DNA of 64,000 nucleotides from Fallopia convolvulus (GCA_964016875.1 OZ024721.1:36994823-37058822); one strand, 5' to 3'; positions 22,927 to 34,084 are shown, numbered from the stretch's first letter. Program-made: numbers and translations. Notes: generated by a model from the sequence alone, not told the origin.

Positions 22927-23520
22927 GTAAGTAGCCAAGCGGGGTTCCGTATCAAAGGTAAGAGAACTACGTGAATTTTGATTCCTATATGACTCCGAGA
23001 GGATACGTAGACAACTTTTATCAAGTTCAAAAAATCCCTTCTTTTCCCAACTCTTCTCTTCCCAAATCAGGTGGAATTGGCAAAAAATATCTGTTAGAAT
23101 CACCAAATGCGATCACGGTAAACCGCGGTCGCGGTTTTTCACTTTAAACTAGGTCGGAATCGAACCGAAACGGAACCAGCTCCGGAATCGGCTGGAACCG
23201 AAAAATCAATAACCGAATCGGAATCGGGATCAGAACCGAGGAACTCTGGGGTTCCTGATTCCATGATCCGATAGAACCTGAACCGCCGGTTCCAGAACTA
23301 GACATACCTCTAAGCAAAGCAACACGTACATCTGTCAAATGAACCCAAGAATAAGAAAACTCACACGTCTGAACTCTCATTGAGTGCTAGTTCTAAAGAG
23401 TTCATATTGTATATCAACATAATCGGCGTCAAGCCGTCAACCATTTCGAGAGCTTCTACTGGGCATGGACAACGACGTGCTATATAACCTACAAGTTATA
23501 TAACTTATAACGGTTTTTCT

Positions 23521-23630
23521 AACCTATGCCCTAAGGGCATAGGTTAAACATACTATACAAGGGAACTAAAACCCTATTAGGAAACTAATAAACCCTTGTA
23601 AAAAACTAATTAACCCTTAGGGCATAGGTT
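23521..23630. mobile_element. Short MITE with 17-bp terminal inverted repeats
   Basis: AACCTATGCCCTAAGGG at 23521 is the inverse of CCCTTAGGGCATAGGTT ending at 23630. The left arm alone is also a 12-bp palindrome with a one-base centre (23521-23545). An inner pair ACAAGGG/CCCTTGT lies about 40 bp from each end. The total is 110 bp, non-coding. A TA-type target is possible, but the superfamily is not assigned. Confidence 0.55.
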
Positions 23631-23662
23631 TAGCCATATTGGGGCGTTCATAAGCATGGGAT

Positions 23663-23837
23663 CATTGTTCTAAGAATCCCCGCGTAACGCAGTCTAGGCG
23701 TTGGAAGGTCCTACCCCGACTAGCCTTTTAACCCGTCTATGAGACCATCTAGTCCGTCTAGGCACCTGGTTAGGCCGTCTAGGCGCTAGACGGTCCCTCT
23801 CCACCTAGGAGCCGCCTAAGCTTTTTTTAGAACACTG
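23663..23837. mobile_element. CTAGGCG-rich MITE-like repeat, copy A
   Basis: It begins CATTGTTCTAAGAATCC and ends TTTTTTTAGAACACTG, so the ends are inverted (TTCTAA/TTAGAA). The core is made of TCTAGGCG/CGCCTAG variants (AGTCTAGGCG, CGTCTAGGCACC, CGTCTAGGCGCTAGACGG, CCGCCTAAG). Related copies lie at 56993-57167 and from 59432. It lies in the 3' flank of IBR1. Confidence 0.6.
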
Positions 23838-24037
23838 CATGGGATGAGGAAGCCATGAACAAGCTTCTAATATTTTATACAACTTTCTTTTCCTTTTTAT
23901 TGACATTTGCTATTGAGTAAAAATATGCATACCACCACACTTGTGCTTCATGCTATTGTTGTAGCCTCTTATTTACCTCTAACCTAACAATGCATGTTAG
24001 ATTCCAAAGACCAATTCACTTACAAAATTACAAGTAA

Positions 24038-26510
24038 TCAAAGTCTTGAAGAAATCCCCCCAGCGACGATTATGGTTTCTCCAGTAATGTAAGAGGCGTC
24101 ATCCGAAGCCAAGAAGGCGACAGCTGCGCCCATGTCTTCTGTGGTTCCAAGCCTGTTCAGCAGAGTCTTTCCCACAATCTCATCTCTCTGAGAAGGCAAG
24201 AACAAAGAACTCAAAACCAATATTTTTTTGTAAATGAACAAATGAGGTATGTTGCCAAGGACACTGACTCATTTATGTAAACGAGCAAATGAAGTGATCT
24301 TGGAGCTAATTTACTTACAACAGCATCGTTTCTTGTGAGAAAGCTAGCAAAACGGGTGGCAACAGTCCCTGGTGCAACACAGTTCACCCGGGTTTCAGGA
24401 GCCATCTCCTTGGCCAGTGCCTAGATGACCAACAACAATAAAATATAATATGTAAAGACCTGTGGCTTTCGGGAAAAAAAAAATTCCTTTCAGCGGAAGT
24501 TGTCGAGTCTATTTTTTTTATAAAAGGAACTGTATATTTCAAAATTACACTTCAAATAATCACTTTGCTTTCGACATTCATACTGCATTTTTCATATGCT
24601 GAAACCCACTTACTAAGTTATTGAGTCTAATATATAAAGAGATACTTATCAGTAAAACAATCATACCTTGGTAAGGCCTAGAAGAGCAGTTTTAGTCACG
24701 CCATACATGCCCAGTGGTCTCTCTGGATGAAAACCAGCAATAGAAGAAACTACTACGACTGAAGAACCTTTGCTCAAGTGAGGAGCAGCTTCCTGTGACA
24801 ATTACAATTCCCGGTTCATTAAGAACAGCTAGGTTTTTATCCTACTAAGCGCAAACACATTCCCAATGGTGGTGTGCACTGTTAGCTACAAGCATAGACC
24901 AGAACTCATTCGAATATGCTTTTGTATATTCAAGTAACTAAAAATACCCTTCAAACACCGCGTCTTGACCAAAAAAAATCTATTTGGAGTTTTTATGAGA
25001 ATTGTCCACAAAAATACGGAACCTACTTAAACATTTTGTCAATTAAAGCACCTTAGTAATACCATTCTTCGTCCAGTAGAGATCTTTTATCCCATTTCAA
25101 GAACCCTAATGAATAGATAAATGAAGAAGATGATTTTGCTTAGACAAGCGCATGCATAACATAGCTCTGCCACATTTTTCAACCATAGTTGTATACATGG
25201 AATTCATAGAGGAAAAATTCAACTTAAAATGTTAGACAACATTGAAGCTTGCAAAATCAATGTTCATGTTTCTCAAGAACTTTGTATTAAGAAATGCCTT
25301 CCCCAGAATCCAATACCCACTGATGTATTTTAGGTATTTAGTAGAAGAGCTTACCTTGATAAGTAGTATGGCAGTTTTGACGTTAACTTCCCATAATTTG
25401 TCAAGCACAGATTCTTGCAAGTTCAGGATATCATCAGCAGCAGGATTGGCTGCTGCATTTGAGACGAGAATGTCTATCTTTCCGTATTTCTGATGGTAAG
25501 TCAGAGCATTTCTATTATTATTTGGACTATTCAAAAGAAACAAATTAACATTTCAATCCTGACTATAGTTTTTGGTCAAGTATCACTTAATTGATTACAA
25601 TTCAATTACACAACCTTAAAAGTGTTGTCATCAGTCCTCAACTTCCATGCAAATAGCAATCTTGAATCTTGTCATTTGTCAAGCAGGCATTTGAAACTTA
25701 GCATAGATTGCGGCAAAATATCAATTATTCAAATTTGTCAAGAAATTTCCAAGGTCCAAAATTTACAACCACATTCTGCATAGTAATAAACCAATTTGAT
25801 TTCATTTTGTAATAGATTGACCTCTAGGGAGTAGGGATGAACTAATACACTAACATATTTCTGATAATCCTTCAACTAATACTATTAATTCCTTCCATTA
25901 ACAATCTTAAGCTACTCAAGCACCACCCAAATTGACAAGCACTTGTTTCAACCTATCAACTGAAATACTTACTCTAACCTGAATGCCCAAATCCACTGAA
26001 CCCTGATCCCTAATTCTCCAAAAACTTACAGCATTATACATATTCCTCTTTCAGAATCTGGGTACGCTTGTGTACATAGTCCAAAGAGAATCAAGACAAA
26101 AAATAGGTAAGTCAAATTTGCTTACCTGAACAGTCTGTTGAATGAGATTCTTCCTCTGCTGAGCATCCGAGACATGACAGATAACACCCATCACTTCAAT
26201 CCCTTCACGCCTCAGCTTTTCAACTGCCTCATCCACATTATTCTGTAAACAATCGCCCAATTCAGATTCCAGACAGCCAAAAACATCTCTTAATTCTTTT
26301 GATTTTCTACTAGTACTCAAATCCCACAGAAATTAGAAGATAATGCTAAGAGGAGGAAATTGATTTCCAAAAGACCTTTCGGCGTGAGGAGATCACGACG
26401 GAGGCGCCTTCCAAGCCGATCCGCTGTGCTATGGCGAAGCCGATGCCCTGAGTTGAAGCTGTCACAACTGCAACTTTGCCCACAAACCTCTTCCCAAACT
26501 TGCTCTCCAT
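24038..26510 (-). CDS. IBR1: Peroxisomal short-chain dehydrogenase/reductase, IBR1/SDRA-like (DHRS4 family)
   Basis: In Arabidopsis IBR1 acts in peroxisomal conversion of indole-3-butyric acid to auxin. Six exons on the minus strand: 26376-26510, 26126-26242, 25355-25489, 24667-24792, 24319-24420 and 24038-24187. They join in phase to 254 aa, the length I recall for IBR1. Visible SDR features are the cofactor loop TASTQGIG (17-24), SNAAAN (94-99), the catalytic set S146 (VSSIAG), Y159 and K163 (YGVTK), and the conserved VNCVAPGTV. The C-terminus is SRL, a PTS1 peroxisome signal. All five introns are GT-AG. A LINE lies 98 bp upstream of the ATG, so only a very short native leader remains. It converges on EHD. 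Assignment is by motif, length and neighbour; other SDR4-type reductases are less likely. Confidence 0.95.
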
Positions 26511-26607
26511 ACTCAAGAACTTAGGTTTTCCTGCAAAGAAATTTCGTGGTGTTGTATTGTTGCGTGTGTATTTGATTTGACTTGGAGATGATTTTCAGAA
26601 ACACTAC
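26511..26607 (-). promoter_or_regulatory. Remaining native 5' leader of IBR1
   Basis: Only 97 bases separate the IBR1 ATG from the target duplication of the LINE at 26608. No TATA-like element is evident in them. Transcription therefore either starts inside this short stretch or uses promoter sequence in the LINE or its nested solo LTR. This is inference; no transcript is visible from sequence. Confidence 0.4.
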
Positions 26608-26843
26608 ATATTGACCTTCAAACTTTTTTTTTTTTTTGGAGCAGCAAAAACAACCTTCATTAACTAATATACTCCAGCAACAAAGTACATAAGTCAACAG
26701 GACAAGAAAACACATCAAAATACACAAAGGGATTTAAAGGCTGAACAACAGCCAAGCAATGTGCAGCTTTATTAAAAGATCTACTAGAATGGGACCAAAG
26801 ACATCGTGAAGTGCGGAATACAACAATAGAACTCAAGCAAACA

Positions 26844-27432
26844 GAATCGAAAGCTAAGACAAAGAAAACGAAGTTTTATTTGGCTTTTGAGCCTCAATCG
26901 AAATGCCAGAGATCCAAGGGGAGTTCAGAGGGCAAAGAGAACTGTAAAGTAAAGCAAGCAATCGGAGAGAGAGAAGCAAGTTCAGAGAAGCACAACTCGA
27001 ACAAGTCGAACAACCACAAAGGTCTCCAAGGTGCTCTCGTCTTCTCTCTTCCTCGGTTTGGATTTCAAAGGGAGCTCGGGTCGCCGGCGTCAAGCTCAGG
27101 CTACAAGGCCGAGTGAACACTCCAAAGCAGAAACCCTAAGAGAGCTCTCTCGAATGATCCAACCAAGAGGCAAAGAAGGAGAAGAGGTGCATTTATATGG
27201 CACACTCAAACCCTAAAGCCTCAACAACGTCGTTCTAGCAAATGAGAGCGAGTCACCAGAGTTGGACTCTCGGGTGAACTTGTATTGGGCCGTTTGGCCC
27301 AATACAGCCTCCAGCGAGAGTTGGCCCAACTAGGCAATACACACACATACACTAGATAGTCCAATTACAAGCCCAACATCCAAACTTAGGAGATTACAAG
27401 CATACACATATACAACTCTACACATCCAGCAA
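26844..27432 (-). mobile_element. ~590-bp insertion of unclear class, flanked by AAACA
   Basis: AAACA occurs at 26839-26843 and 27433-27437. Joining the flanks restores the LINE RNase H frame (RHRQNV then CLSSIVVFRTS). Read on the minus strand, the insert has a TATAAAT-like box near 27192, a CT-rich leader and a Gly/Arg-poor tail, reminiscent of a copia solo LTR. However, its ends (TTGCTGG and GATTC) are not canonical TG/CA. Class is therefore open; the boundaries rest on the small repeat and frame continuity. Confidence 0.5.
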
Positions 27433-27484
27433 AAACATTTTGTCTATGCCTCAGTTTGCTAAGCATCATTCCTAGCGAGCCTCT

Positions 27485-28888
27485 TGATAACTTGCATATA
27501 GGAGTAGTTAAGATGCATGTTTTATATATGTTTTAGTTAGTTTTAGGTTAGCTTTTATGTAGTTTTTAGGTTTTTGTGTTATCGGGTATTATGCGCTGGT
27601 TTGCTCGGTTTTACAGGTTTTTAGGTTCAGGAGCAACAACGGGGCGAGTACAGATTGACATGGCGGTGGTGGACGAGTCAAAGGAGCTAAGGAATGACTA
27701 GGATGTGCTAGGAGCATGGACCAAGACAAGAAAAACCAAGGCAAGGAAGAATCAAGTGCTCGGGATGAACCCGAGCAACGAAGCCGCGCAATCCTAACTG
27801 ATTGGGGAAAGTGCGGGGAGGACAAAGCGCGGCCGCGCTTTTGGGTGTCGATCCCGTGCATTCGGGAATTTTCAGCGAGCGTGGATTTGGGCCGAGTTTT
27901 TGATTGGGCTTTGGTATTTGTTCAAATGGGCTTTTGTCCTCCGAGTGTATGGGGTTTGATATATCTTTTGAGGGATATTTTTAGTAGACATATAAATACT
28001 TTATGTTAGATTATTTTCTCATAACTTTGATCATACTTTTGGAGGTTAGGATTTTTCTCTCAAGGAAGACTTTGAAACCTTTGTAAGTTTGATTTTAATT
28101 TCATTATGCATTGCTAATTTCTCTAGTGTTTGGCTAGTTATTGAAGTCATGATTTGTATGTAGTTGTGAGGTTTGATTGATTCTCAACAAACTTGAATAG
28201 AGTTTATTCCCTGTGCTTAATTGAATCAGAATTATTCTAGGGTTTTGTTAGATTAGCTACCTAATAGAATTTCTAGGTTAATTTACAACTGAATCTGATT
28301 AATTACCGGTTGGAGTTAATTAGATCAAGAGTATACTTTAATCAATTTAGTACCAGTTGGACAAGTTGGTTAAAGAAGGGAATAAATTCACAAGTCACTT
28401 AGATGTCTGGTTGCTCTAAGTTGTTTGTTTCTATTGATAACTTGAATCGTCATGCTGTTATTTAATTGAATCTAGAAGGTCTTCTAGGTTATTATTTAAT
28501 TAGGGTTGTTAGACTGGTTGTTCTGTCAACTATATATGAAGTTTGGATCTTAATCCTTAGTAGGGTCATTATCCACAATAGATTATTCAAGTGAGAAGAG
28601 AATCAAAAGAATCGATGAACAACGAATCAATATCATGATGGATCTAACTAGTTGAACACGTTTGTCTTTCATATATTCAAATCATCTTTTGCATTCATAG
28701 TTAAGTTTCATTCTTGCATATTAGTTTAGATTAAACATTCCAAAAAACTCCTTTGGTTACTTGGCACATAAGTAATAACATTAATACACGAGTCTCTGTG
28801 GGATCGACTCTTACTTACCGCTCTACTGAGTTGGTTAAGCTAAGATTTCTTTGATAGGTATAAACGACCACGAAAAAATACCTCATCA
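27485..28888 (+). mobile_element. Solo LTR A (TGATAACTTGCAT family), TSD CCTCT
   Basis: It starts TGATAACTTGCATATAGGAG and ends CCTCATCA. The 5-bp duplication CCTCT flanks it at 27480-27484 and 28889-28893. Near the end it carries CTCTGTGGGATCGACTC and TTACTTACCGCTCTACT, phrases I associate with ends of large Ty3/gypsy LTR elements. There is no coding capacity. The orientation follows the TGATAAC start shared with the second member at 31674-33345. It interrupts the LINE between AWRG and SLGMML of RNase H. Confidence 0.75.
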
Positions 28889-31230
28889 CCTCTCCATGCT
28901 TTCTTTGATCTTAGTTTTGAAATTAAGGCCAAGCAATCAGACTCTATGATTATGTGTGACATTCCTTGCTCCTTACAGCAGTCCATTGCCCATAGGATAG
29001 CCTCTGCTTCTGCAAACTCCACATCAAAATTACGTTGAAGACTGCAGGCTCCAAGCAACAATACAGAACCAGCCTTGTCTCTGACCACAAAACCAACACC
29101 ACATCGGCCATCCTTTCCCACATCAGCGTCACAATTGACTTTCAGGAAACCAGGCGGCGGTTTGTTCCACCTCTCTTGCTTGTTCACCCTCTGTTGTATC
29201 TCTAACCTACCCGCCACAGTTTCAAAATTTTGCTGCACATATTTTACTTCCTTGACAATATCGTCCGGCTCACTACTAATCCCTTCAAATAAGCATTTAT
29301 TCCTTGCTCTCCAAATTCCCCAGCTTGTCACCGCCCAGTCTATTAACAACCTTTTGTCTCCCTTAGCAAGAATGGAACTAAAGATCCCAAGACAACTTGG
29401 CTGCACATAGTCTCTATTTGAGATGCCACTGCAAAATTTCCAAACTTTACGTGCCTCCACGCAGTTAAACAAAGCATGGGCACATGTCTCTTCTCTGCCA
29501 CAAAAGGGACACATACCATTGGACGTGATTTTTCGACGATACAAATTCTGCTTTGTTGAAAGCGTTTCTCTGCAGGCTTGCCAAAGGAAGAATCTCACTC
29601 TAGGCAAAGTTTTAATTTTCCATAGATTCCTCCATAATTTCTTACTTGCATCCAAATTAGAAGTCGATCCTAACCCGTCGTTCTCCAGACGAGACTGTAA
29701 GCATGCATGATACGCTGATCTCACATTGAACAGGCCATCTTTCGAGTGAAACCACATCCATTCATCAGCCATGGTTGGATCAATCAGCTTCTATTTCAAG
29801 ATATAATCAACATCACATGGGAGGAATCGATCTATAATAAACTCTTCACTCCATTTTGTTACATTCCTGTCGATAAGATCTATACTATGACCCTCAAATT
29901 TGCATCTTCTTCTCTTGGCCGATTGATGAGTTTAAAGCTGGACGGTCGTTGAATCCACTTATCATTCCACACATTAATCATGCTTCCATTTCCAACACTC
30001 CAAACCAAACCTTTCTGAAGAGTCTCTCTCCCTCTTAGTATACTTTTCCAAGAATAACTTGGTTTGTGCCCCAGCGTCGCTTCCAAGAAACCACATCTAG
30101 GGAAATACTTTGCTTTAAACATGCGCGCTATAAGTGAGTCTGGGTTTTGGAGGATCCGCCACCCTTGCTTGGCTAGCAACGCAAGGTTAAAACATTCAAG
30201 GTCGCGGAACCCGAGCCCACCTTTATCCTTTGGAAGGCACATCCTTTTCCAACTACACGGTTCTCCCGCTACCATCTCCCCACAAAAACTTGCAAAGCAT
30301 CTGTTCAATCTCCTAACATAATCCTTGTGGGATAAGGAAGCAAGTCATCGTGTAAGTAGGAATAGCTTGAGCAACAGCCTTAATTAACACCTCCCTCCCC
30401 GCTCTTGAAAGCATTTTCTCCTTCCAAATTCCCAACTTACTCTCCACTCTCTCTTTTATTTGCTGAAAAATGGCTTTTTTTTTTATCTTCCAATTATGGT
30501 TGGTAACCCAAGATACTTTTCATGTTTCTCTACCTCTCGGATCCCTAAGATTTGTTGAATTTCACCCCTTCGTTCCACAGTTATATTCTCACTAAAGGAC
30601 AATTCCGACTTAGCAAAGTTCACCTGTTGACCTGAAGCTGCTCCATAGGCATGGAGAATATTAATCAATTCATGGCCTTGTTGACAGGTAGCTCTTGCAA
30701 AAAGAACACAATCATCATCGAAGAATAGATGAGAAACCGAAGGTGCACCTCTAGCAATAGAGATGCCTTGGATTTTATGGCGAGCTTCCGCAAACCTAAG
30801 CATCCCAGATAAGTCTTCTGCGCATACTAAAAAGAGAAAAGGAGAGAGCGGATCTCCTTGTCTCAATCCCCTCTGCGGAATAAAAGAGGTAGTAGGGTAA
30901 CCATCCATCAAAATCGAGAAAGAGACCGTCCTCATACATTTCATGATTAAGGACGTCCATCTCTCAACAAAGCCAAGTTTCCTCATACAATGCTCTAAAA
31001 AATCCCACTCCACCTTGTCATAAGCCTTTGCCATGTCTACCTTCAAAGCCATGTAGCCTTTCCGTCCCCGAGTTTTCTCCTTCATAAAGTGGAAGATCTC
31101 AAAAGCTGCCAACACATTGTCTGTAATCAATCTTCCTGGAACAAAAGCACTTTGACTCTGAGCTATAACCTTCCCCAAGAGAGCGTTTTCTCAAACTAGG
31201 GTTTTTTTTATTATATTGACCTTCAAACTT

Positions 31231-31486
31231 GCTCCTTTAAAAGGAAAAAAAAGGGGGCAAATTTTATCTAAATATTTCAAATTTTTATGAAATTTTATAC
31301 ACTTTATCATGACCTTTTTAAAATTTACAAAATATTCTATACTTTGGGTCAGTTATATAAAATTATAAATTGACCCATCACTTTTTCATTTGATAAAAAT
31401 GTACAATCATTGTACAAATAAATTTTCGAAAATTATAAATCTTATCTTTAATGAAGTGAACCATTCAAAAATAATCATTTTAAATC
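31231..31486. other. AT-rich spacer between two LINE insertions
   Basis: No gene, repeat boundary or motif of note is seen. Before the LINE insertions this may have been the distal promoter region of IBR1. Confidence 0.4.
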
Positions 31487-33740
31487 TTTTTTTTTTGATA
31501 AGGAAAGAGGTTAGGGTGGTCACTAACAAACTAGTGGTCGCCCTAGAGCATCATGTCGGATGAAGGTAAGAAAACCCGAGTCAACTGCAAGCGGGATAGA
31601 GGAGACACGTCTGAAGGATCCAACGATGAAGTCCGCCACAACATTGCACTCACGATAGATATGAGTAATACTCTGATAGGCCATATCCTACCCCGCAAGT
31701 GTACGGGATCGGTTGTAATACCAAGGTGTCGAACTCTGGGACTATGTAGTATTAATTGTATTCAAAACGGTAGACTAAGCCGTAAAATAAGAAAAGATTT
31801 GAATTGTGATTTCTGCTCTGAAACTAATTAAAGTAAACAAACAAGTAAATATGGGCAAATCAATGAGAGAAAGGCTTCTAAGATTAAGGATCACCGCAAT
31901 AATGCTTTGGCAGACTATAAAGGATGATTGCACAACCTTAATTATGACTTTGTTTGAAGGCAATTGTCTAATGTATCCGCTAAATTCTTTCGAATGTTAA
32001 CAAACATATCTAGACTCAATTAAACATCCACTTTCGTGACTTGAAAATTAAAATCTAAACCTTTAGGCACTTAGAATTTAAGATTAAATTGAATTAACAT
32101 CCGCTTTCGCGACTTGCTAAGTCAACCCAACCTTAAGATTTCTATGACAATTGTTATTCCACAAGAGAATTCAAAATACTTTCATAATAAAGAAAACTTA
32201 GGTTCAAATCCTAGGGTTCCAACAGGAAAAAGTATCTTTCAGTCTCAATTCCCTATCTGACTACTTATCAAAGTTTTCACCTTTCAGTCTCAAACTTTGG
32301 CAAGTTCCCATTCACAAAAGTTACTAAGGCATAGAGCATCTAGGATTGAATCAAACAAAGCTTCAAACAACAAATTGTGCAATTTAATAGATAAGTCTAC
32401 CTAGACATCATTGGGTTCACCCCAATCTTAGAATTTGGGGTTTAGCTAGACATGGAAATAGGAGAAATCAATTCAACAATGAGAACCAAAATACCGGATT
32501 GAAGAAACAAACAAACTTGATTCAAATCCAGCAAATCCAAACTCAATTCAACAAAAGTCTTCAAATTCTCCAAAATCTCTCTAAACTTCTCTCAATCAAT
32601 AGAAAACTAGGTTAAAAAGTCGAACCTCTAACTAGATCATAAAAGAGGGTATTTATACTAAAGATAGGGTGGAAGAGGCGGCCCAAAAACCCAAGCAAAC
32701 AAAGGCGCATGAGAGACGGTGCGCGTCGTGCGCCGAGGCGCACGACCCATGGCTAACGCACGACCGGACGCACGACCGGTGCCTTGCAACCGCATGACCG
32801 TTGCCTTGATTCAGAGGGACGCATGATCGTGCGTGACAAATGCACGACCCACGCCTTCAGACCGCACGATCTAAGCCTGGATGCCGCACGAGCTTGCGCC
32901 AGCGCACGGGCTTGGCCTTGGCACCGCACGACCCACACCTTGGCACCGCACGACCGTGCGTTTTGAACACACGGGCGATGTCTTTCTCTGAGCCAAAACG
33001 CACGATTGTGCGCCTTAGACGCACGATCCAAAGAATTGTTAATCACCGCCTACACGACCGTGCCCTTAGGTGCACGACTTTGGCCTTGCTCATGTGCTTC
33101 CTTCTTTTCGACTCTTGAATCGTTCTTTTCCGGTCCCGTTGCCTCCTAGACTGAAGTCTTGATTCCGTCATGTCTTCAAACACGTCCAAATAAAGCTCGA
33201 ACTTCAAACACGTCCAAATACGCGTGTAGACATCCATAACAGAAACTCAACTAAAAGTACTAGAAAACACAAGACTAATGCATGAAAACATACTAAACTA
33301 AGAACTAAATGCATGTCCTAATATGCTCTAAAATGCAAGTTATCATACTCCAATCCTGAAACCGGGCAAGCAAGCAATGGATGTCCGAACGCAACAACTC
33401 AATCTCCCACGGGCAGTGCCAGTCACCAAGAACGGCCTTGACCAGCTGCAAATTATTGCCTTCAATCTGGATCCGGGAAATGCCACGACGAATGGCCTCG
33501 AGAAGTCCCTGGCACAAGGCAATGGTCTCAGAGATCAGAACAGACTGTCGACCAATCAGTCCTCCGTCAAAGTGGATGGGGGAGCCACGAGAGTCCCTGA
33601 GGATGAACCCGAATGAAGCCACGCCATCTGCACACACTACACCATCAAAATTCAACATAATGTAATCCCTGTTGGGTATTACCCACTTAACATGTTTTCT
33701 CCCTGCTCCAGTTCTCGCATTATAAGTGCGTGAGCTGGTT
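31487..33740 (-). pseudogene. LINE 3' fragment: RNase H domain split by a solo LTR
   Basis: A T-run at about 31487-31498 marks the poly(A) end. The RNase H domain begins at about 33720 with KWVIPNRDYIMLNFDG and continues through ILRDSRGSPIHFDGG, ISETIALCQGLLEA and IEGNNLQLVKAVLG to RFQDWS (33351). There the solo LTR (31674-33345) intervenes. It resumes at 31668 with THIYRECNVVADFIVG and ends at a stop near 31530. The two halves are in frame if the insertion and one TACTC copy are removed. All upstream ORF2 domains are missing. Confidence 0.8.
31674..33345 (-). mobile_element. Solo LTR B (TGATAACTTGCAT family), TSD TACTC
   Basis: Read on the minus strand it starts TGATAACTTGCATTTTAG (33345) and ends GGCCTATCA (31674). 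TACTC flanks it on both sides (31669-31673 and 33346-33350). The minus-strand 3' part contains CCGATCCCGTACACTTGCGG. The middle (about 32740-33070) is rich in CGCACGACC-type repeats. No coding potential is visible. It shares its start with solo LTR A and interrupts the same LINE domain, at a different residue. Confidence 0.78.
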
Positions 33741-34084
33741 ATATAACATTCATAATGAAAATTAATTTTTTTTAAATAAAATTTAATTTTCTTTATATAA
33801 AAATATACTAGATAAGAGTAATAACCATTTAGATAAGGTCGAAAGTAATAATATAACCTTATAGGTTTAATTTTCTCATTTATAAGAAAATAACATCATT
33901 ACTTTTATTATTTAGAAGATCACAAGATAATAGATTAGAACTTAATCTAGCAAGTCTAAATATCAAAGTATTTATATGGCACCAAATATATCACTAGAGA
34001 AAGCATAATATCACTAATGGAATTAATATTAAGTGTAGAAATAAGATTGTCTTTAAATCATTAGATGTTTTGAGGTGAAGCACA
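33741..34084. other. AT-rich non-coding stretch
   Basis: Nothing recognisable is seen here. It joins the LINE fragment to another LINE scrap and is probably old repeat sequence. Confidence 0.35.

Larger units (their letters stand above)
19326..23312 (+). mobile_element. hAT composite element, 8-bp TSD AGCAAAGC
   Basis: A perfect 8-bp duplication AGCAAAGC (19318-19325 and 23313-23320) frames the block, as expected for hAT transposition. The ends are related: TAGTCATGTGCCCGGTTCC on the left and TAGAGGTATGTC on the right (reverse complement), each followed by GGTTC/GAACC-rich subterminal sequence. Inside are two tandem partial copies of one family: a near full-length decayed copy (about 19326-22430) and an internally deleted copy (about 22440-23130). 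GC-rich palindromes of the CCGCGATCGCGG kind sit at 19470-19500, 22438-22560 and 23108-23130. The block fills the space between two convergent host genes. Confidence 0.82.
26640..31190 (-). pseudogene. LINE ORF2 pseudogene: RT, zf-RVT, RNase H
   Basis: From high to low coordinate: RT (31178-30483) with QSQSAFVPGRLI, KVDMAKAYDKVEW and RGLRQGDPLSPFL, and an altered active-site block FFDDDCVLF where FADD is expected. The RT connection follows at 30308-29880 (KGGLGFRDLECFN, WSVGNGSMINVW). The zinc-binding region is at 29772-29300 (LPRVRFFLWQA, CPFCGREETCAHALFNC). The RNase H start is at 29170-28894 (FLKVNCDADVGKDGRCG, IIIESDCLALISKL). The RNase H end lies beyond the two insertions, at about 26835-26700 (SRSFNKAAHCLA). 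Frames break near 30480, 30310 and 29880. The Ala-to-Asp change in the YxDD-type motif and the truncation make it inactive. Confidence 0.85.
26626..31212 (-). mobile_element. 5'-truncated LINE with 18-bp TSD and two nested insertions
   Basis: The identical 18-mer ATATTGACCTTCAAACTT flanks the block at 26608-26625 and 31213-31230. The T-run at 26626-26637 is the poly(A) tail on the minus strand. RT begins directly at the high-coordinate end, so the 5' part is missing. Two later insertions interrupt the RNase H domain: 26844-27432 (flanked by AAACA) and 27485-28888 (flanked by CCTCT). Removing both restores one continuous domain frame. It has the same orientation as IBR1 and lies immediately upstream of it. 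Confidence 0.88.

Noticed and set aside
26854..27216. Small ORFs on both strands near 27 kb
   Set aside because: They lie within the AAACA-flanked insertion and show no family motif; more likely a leader-like or LTR sequence.
32753..33118. Arg/Ala-rich ORFs on both strands
   Set aside because: They are produced by the CGCACGACC tract of solo LTR B.
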